Assembly (NCBI RefSeq): GCF_900103225.1
Contig: NZ_FNJH01000003.1
Span: 676,023 to 740,022 of the forward strand
Reading direction: 5' to 3'
From: Pseudomonas congelans
GTDB taxonomy: Bacteria > Pseudomonadota > Gammaproteobacteria > Pseudomonadales > Pseudomonadaceae
Length of the DNA: 64,000 bases
Shown here: in pieces, positions 62,059 to 64,000 of the stretch
Layout: each line of letters begins with the position of its first letter
Numbering within the stretch: the stretch's first letter is position 1
Notes under the pieces: generated by a model
Database searches by the model: none
What the model was told of the DNA's origin: nothing
Seen by the model: only the letters and a program-made list of their open reading frames with translations
Translations under genes and position numbers: made by a program

Positions 62059-64000
62059 CTATCGGGGCGCGGGGTGGTAGTTGTAGCCATAGGCGGCGCA
62101 GTCGTAGTCGGACGTCGTAGCCTTGCGCACCACCGCGTTGAAAATGGCGCCCTTTATCAGGATGCCGTTCTGCCCCAAACGGCGTTTGCAGGCTTCGATT
62201 TCCTGGACGGTGGTCATGCCAAAGCGCGCCACCAGCAGGCAAGTGCCCGCCTGACGACCCACCAGCGTCGCGTCGGTCACGGCCAGAATGGGCGGGGTGT
62301 CGATCAGAATCAGGTCATACAGCGGCGACAGTTCGGCAAGCATCTTGTTGAAGTTGTCATGCATCAGCAGTTCCGAGGGGTTGGGCGCGGCGAAACCACA
62401 GGAGATGAAATCCAGATGCCGGACACGCGTGGCGTTGATGACCTCGGTGCAACGCAGACGCGCCGCCAGTGCGTCGGACAGCCCGTGTTTGGGTTGCAGA
62501 CCGAAGAGGCGATGCAGGTAGCCTTTGCGCATGTCGGCATCGATCAGCAGGACCCGTTTGCCGGTCTGGGCAATGATGGTCGCCAGATTGCTCGATACAA
62601 ACGACTTGCCGGCTCCCGGTGTCGGGCTGGATATCATCAGCACGTTGTTGCGTGCTTCAAGCATGGCGAAGTGCAGACTCGTACGCAGGCTGCGCAATGA
62701 TTCGATCGCCAGCTCGGCGGGCGCGGCAATGCTCAGCAACTTCGAGTCCTTGCCGGCAGGGTCGCGCTTGTCCAGATGCTCCTGTTGACGCGAGTGGGGC
62801 AGCGACGCGTAGACCGGCATACCCAGGTTTTCAATGACCTCGGCGCTTTCGACGCCGCGATAGAACGCCTGGCGCACGAAAACGATGGTCATTGCGACCA
62901 GTGCGCCGAATAGCGTGGCAATCAGCACGATCAGCGTCTTCATCGGTTTGACGGGTCTTTCGACATTGGTGTCCGCGTTGTCGATGACCCGGACATTGCC
63001 GATGTTGCCGGCGCGCAGAATGTCCTGCTCCTGGCTTTTGTTGAGCATCAGTGTGTAGGTCTGGCTGATGACCTGCATATCGCGGGTCAGACGCAACAAT
63101 TCCTGCTGGGTCATGGGCAGCGCATCGATTTTCTTCAGCAGGCCCTGTTTCTGTTGTTCCAGCTGGTTCATCTGGCTCATCAGGCTGCGATAGGTCGGGT
63201 GCTCTCGGGTATAAAGCCGCTCCAGTTCGACGCGCTTGAGCTTTAGTTCGGAAAGCATCGATTCGAGACTGACCACCTGATCAAGCACCCCCTTGGTCTC
63301 GATACTCAGGTCCACCGATCGGGCACTGGTCTGGAAGGTGTTCAGCGCGGTTTCCGATTCCTCCAGCTGCTTGCGCACGGCCGGTAACTGCGAACGCAAA
63401 AACTGCAGTCGCTGGGCGGCTTCGGCCGAACTGCGCTCGACGTTCTGGCGTACATACAGATGGCTGACCTCATCGAGAATCCGGTTGGCCCGCTGTGCGT
63501 CCTGGTCCTCGATCGACAGGTAGATGATCCCGGAGTCTCTGCCGGCCTCTATGATTTTCAGGCGGTTCTGATAGAGCAGCGCGGTGCTGAGCGTGCGTTG
63601 TCTGGAGACAGTGAAATCGGTACCGGGCCGCGCCTGCAGCGTAGCGACCTGGATCTTGATCCCTTTGCCTTCGACGACGCGATTGACGGCACCGCCGAGC
63701 AGCAGATTGTGTTCGTTATCGTAGAGCGAGAACTGTCCCGGCTTGCCTGCGGTCAGGGTGAGCTTTTCACCCAGCAGGTGCTCCGGCACTTCCAGTTGGA
63801 ACAGCTCTATTTTTTCGCCGCCCCACGCATAATGGGTCAGGCCGAACAAAGGCTGCGCCAGTTCACCGTCGCGTGCGGGCTTGAAGGTGCGATACAGATA
63901 AGGACCGATCACAGGGAAGAAGTCGGGCGTCTGGAGCGTACTGAGCTTCAGATCGTCGACGACCTTGCCCAACAGGGCGCGGGACTTGATCAGCTCGATC
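62059..64000 (-). CDS. polysaccharide biosynthesis tyrosine autokinase, Wzc type (5' end beyond window)
   Basis: The frame runs off the right edge, so the N-terminus is missing; 646 residues are visible. The Wzz-type chain-length domain comes first, with a long coiled coil (about 63180-63480) and a membrane helix (MKTLIVLIATLFGALVAMTI). The cytoplasmic tyrosine-kinase domain has Walker A SPTPGAGKSF, Walker A' VLLIDADMRKG and Walker B LILIDTPPIL. The last 15 residues hold the Tyr cluster SDYDCAAYGYNYHPAPR, with four Tyr for autophosphorylation. It controls polymer length and couples to the Wza exporter. No Wzb phosphatase is visible nearby. Confidence 0.93.
   Translation of the reverse strand, partial: IELIKSRALLGKVVDDLKLSTLQTPDFFPVIGPYLYRTFKPARDGELAQPLFGLTHYAWGGEKIELFQLEVPEHLLGEKLTLTAGKPGQFSLYDNEHNLLLGGAVNRVVEGKGIKIQVATLQARPGTDFTVSRQRTLSTALLYQNRLKIIEAGRDSGIIYLSIEDQDAQRANRILDEVSHLYVRQNVERSSAEAAQRLQFLRSQLPAVRKQLEESETALNTFQTSARSVDLSIETKGVLDQVVSLESMLSELKLKRVELERLYTREHPTYRSLMSQMNQLEQQKQGLLKKIDALPMTQQELLRLTRDMQVISQTYTLMLNKSQEQDILRAGNIGNVRVIDNADTNVERPVKPMKTLIVLIATLFGALVAMTIVFVRQAFYRGVESAEVIENLGMPVYASLPHSRQQEHLDKRDPAGKDSKLLSIAAPAELAIESLRSLRTSLHFAMLEARNNVLMISSPTPGAGKSFVSSNLATIIAQTGKRVLLIDADMRKGYLHRLFGLQPKHGLSDALAARLRCTEVINATRVRHLDFISCGFAAPNPSELLMHDNFNKMLAELSPLYDLILIDTPPILAVTDATLVGRQAGTCLLVARFGMTTVQEIEACKRRLGQNGILIKGAIFNAVVRKATTSDYDCAAYGYNYHPAPR

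Overview
The window is chromosomal DNA of a fluorescent Pseudomonas, most likely of the P. syringae group. The basis is high GC with strongly GC-ending codons, a one-piece inositol (iol) locus with a fused IolC, a six-gene Pha/Mrp antiporter operon, Pseudomonas-type palindromic intergenic repeats, and a Ku-LigD pair. It is almost fully coding. I see no insertion sequence, prophage, integrase, tRNA, rRNA or CRISPR array. Species assignment is inference from gene content, not from a database comparison. LAYOUT. 1-2558: end of a ybhP-ybhO-ybhN-type envelope lipid operon (nuclease/phosphatase-fold protein, cardiolipin synthase ClsB, multi-spanning YbhN). 2570-19117: a complete myo-inositol regulon. 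It has a divergent RpiR-type regulator, then iolC (kinase fused to an aldolase-like domain), iolE, iolB, iolA, iolI, iolD, iolG, iolH and an iolW-like dehydrogenase, and a second unit for a three-part ABC importer. Both promoter regions carry GGAA-N6-TTCC palindromes with a degenerate second copy 28-29 bp away. Most ribosome-binding regions carry A-rich AAnAAnAA motifs of the Hfq/Crc type. 19381-24503: a zinc-less DksA-like protein, a chemoreceptor without a periplasmic sensor, an orphan DUF2235/Tle1-like lipase, a DUF2789 protein and an unknown conserved-looking protein with a TTG start. 24522-30603 (minus): six-subunit cation/proton antiporter operon. 30799-33860: EamA exporter divergent from an XRE-cupin regulator and an FAD/NAD(P)-binding protein. 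33861-34481: an island of palindromic repeats. 34482-36727 (minus): alkanesulfonate monooxygenase with a sigma-54 activator of SfnR type. 37116-40648: Ku and LigD, a two-protein end-joining system. 40734-45737: PssA, a TonB-dependent siderophore receptor behind a Fur-box-like site, and periplasmic GlpQ. 46009-48096: 2-hydroxyacid dehydrogenase, then an overlapping pair (glutamine-amidotransferase-like protein lacking the usual His, and an ABM-fold protein). 48101-52144: short-chain fatty acid transporter and CoA-transferase genes divergent from a LysR regulator. 52233-53834: small lipoprotein, LysE exporter, and an SsuE/MsuE-like FMN reductase behind a strong sigma-54 promoter match. 54031-64000 (minus): exopolysaccharide operon (Wzc-type kinase, RfaH-like factor, four glycosyltransferases, WcaJ-type initiating transferase, Wza-type lipoprotein) ending at a clear terminator. 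HOW IT WORKS TOGETHER. The inositol genes account for every step from uptake to acetyl-CoA, including the DKGP aldolase step by gene fusion. The sulfonate monooxygenase, its candidate activator and a candidate flavin reductase lie 17 kb apart but look like one regulon. The exopolysaccharide genes cover initiation, sugar addition, export and antitermination; flippase, polymerase and phosphatase must lie outside the window or elsewhere.
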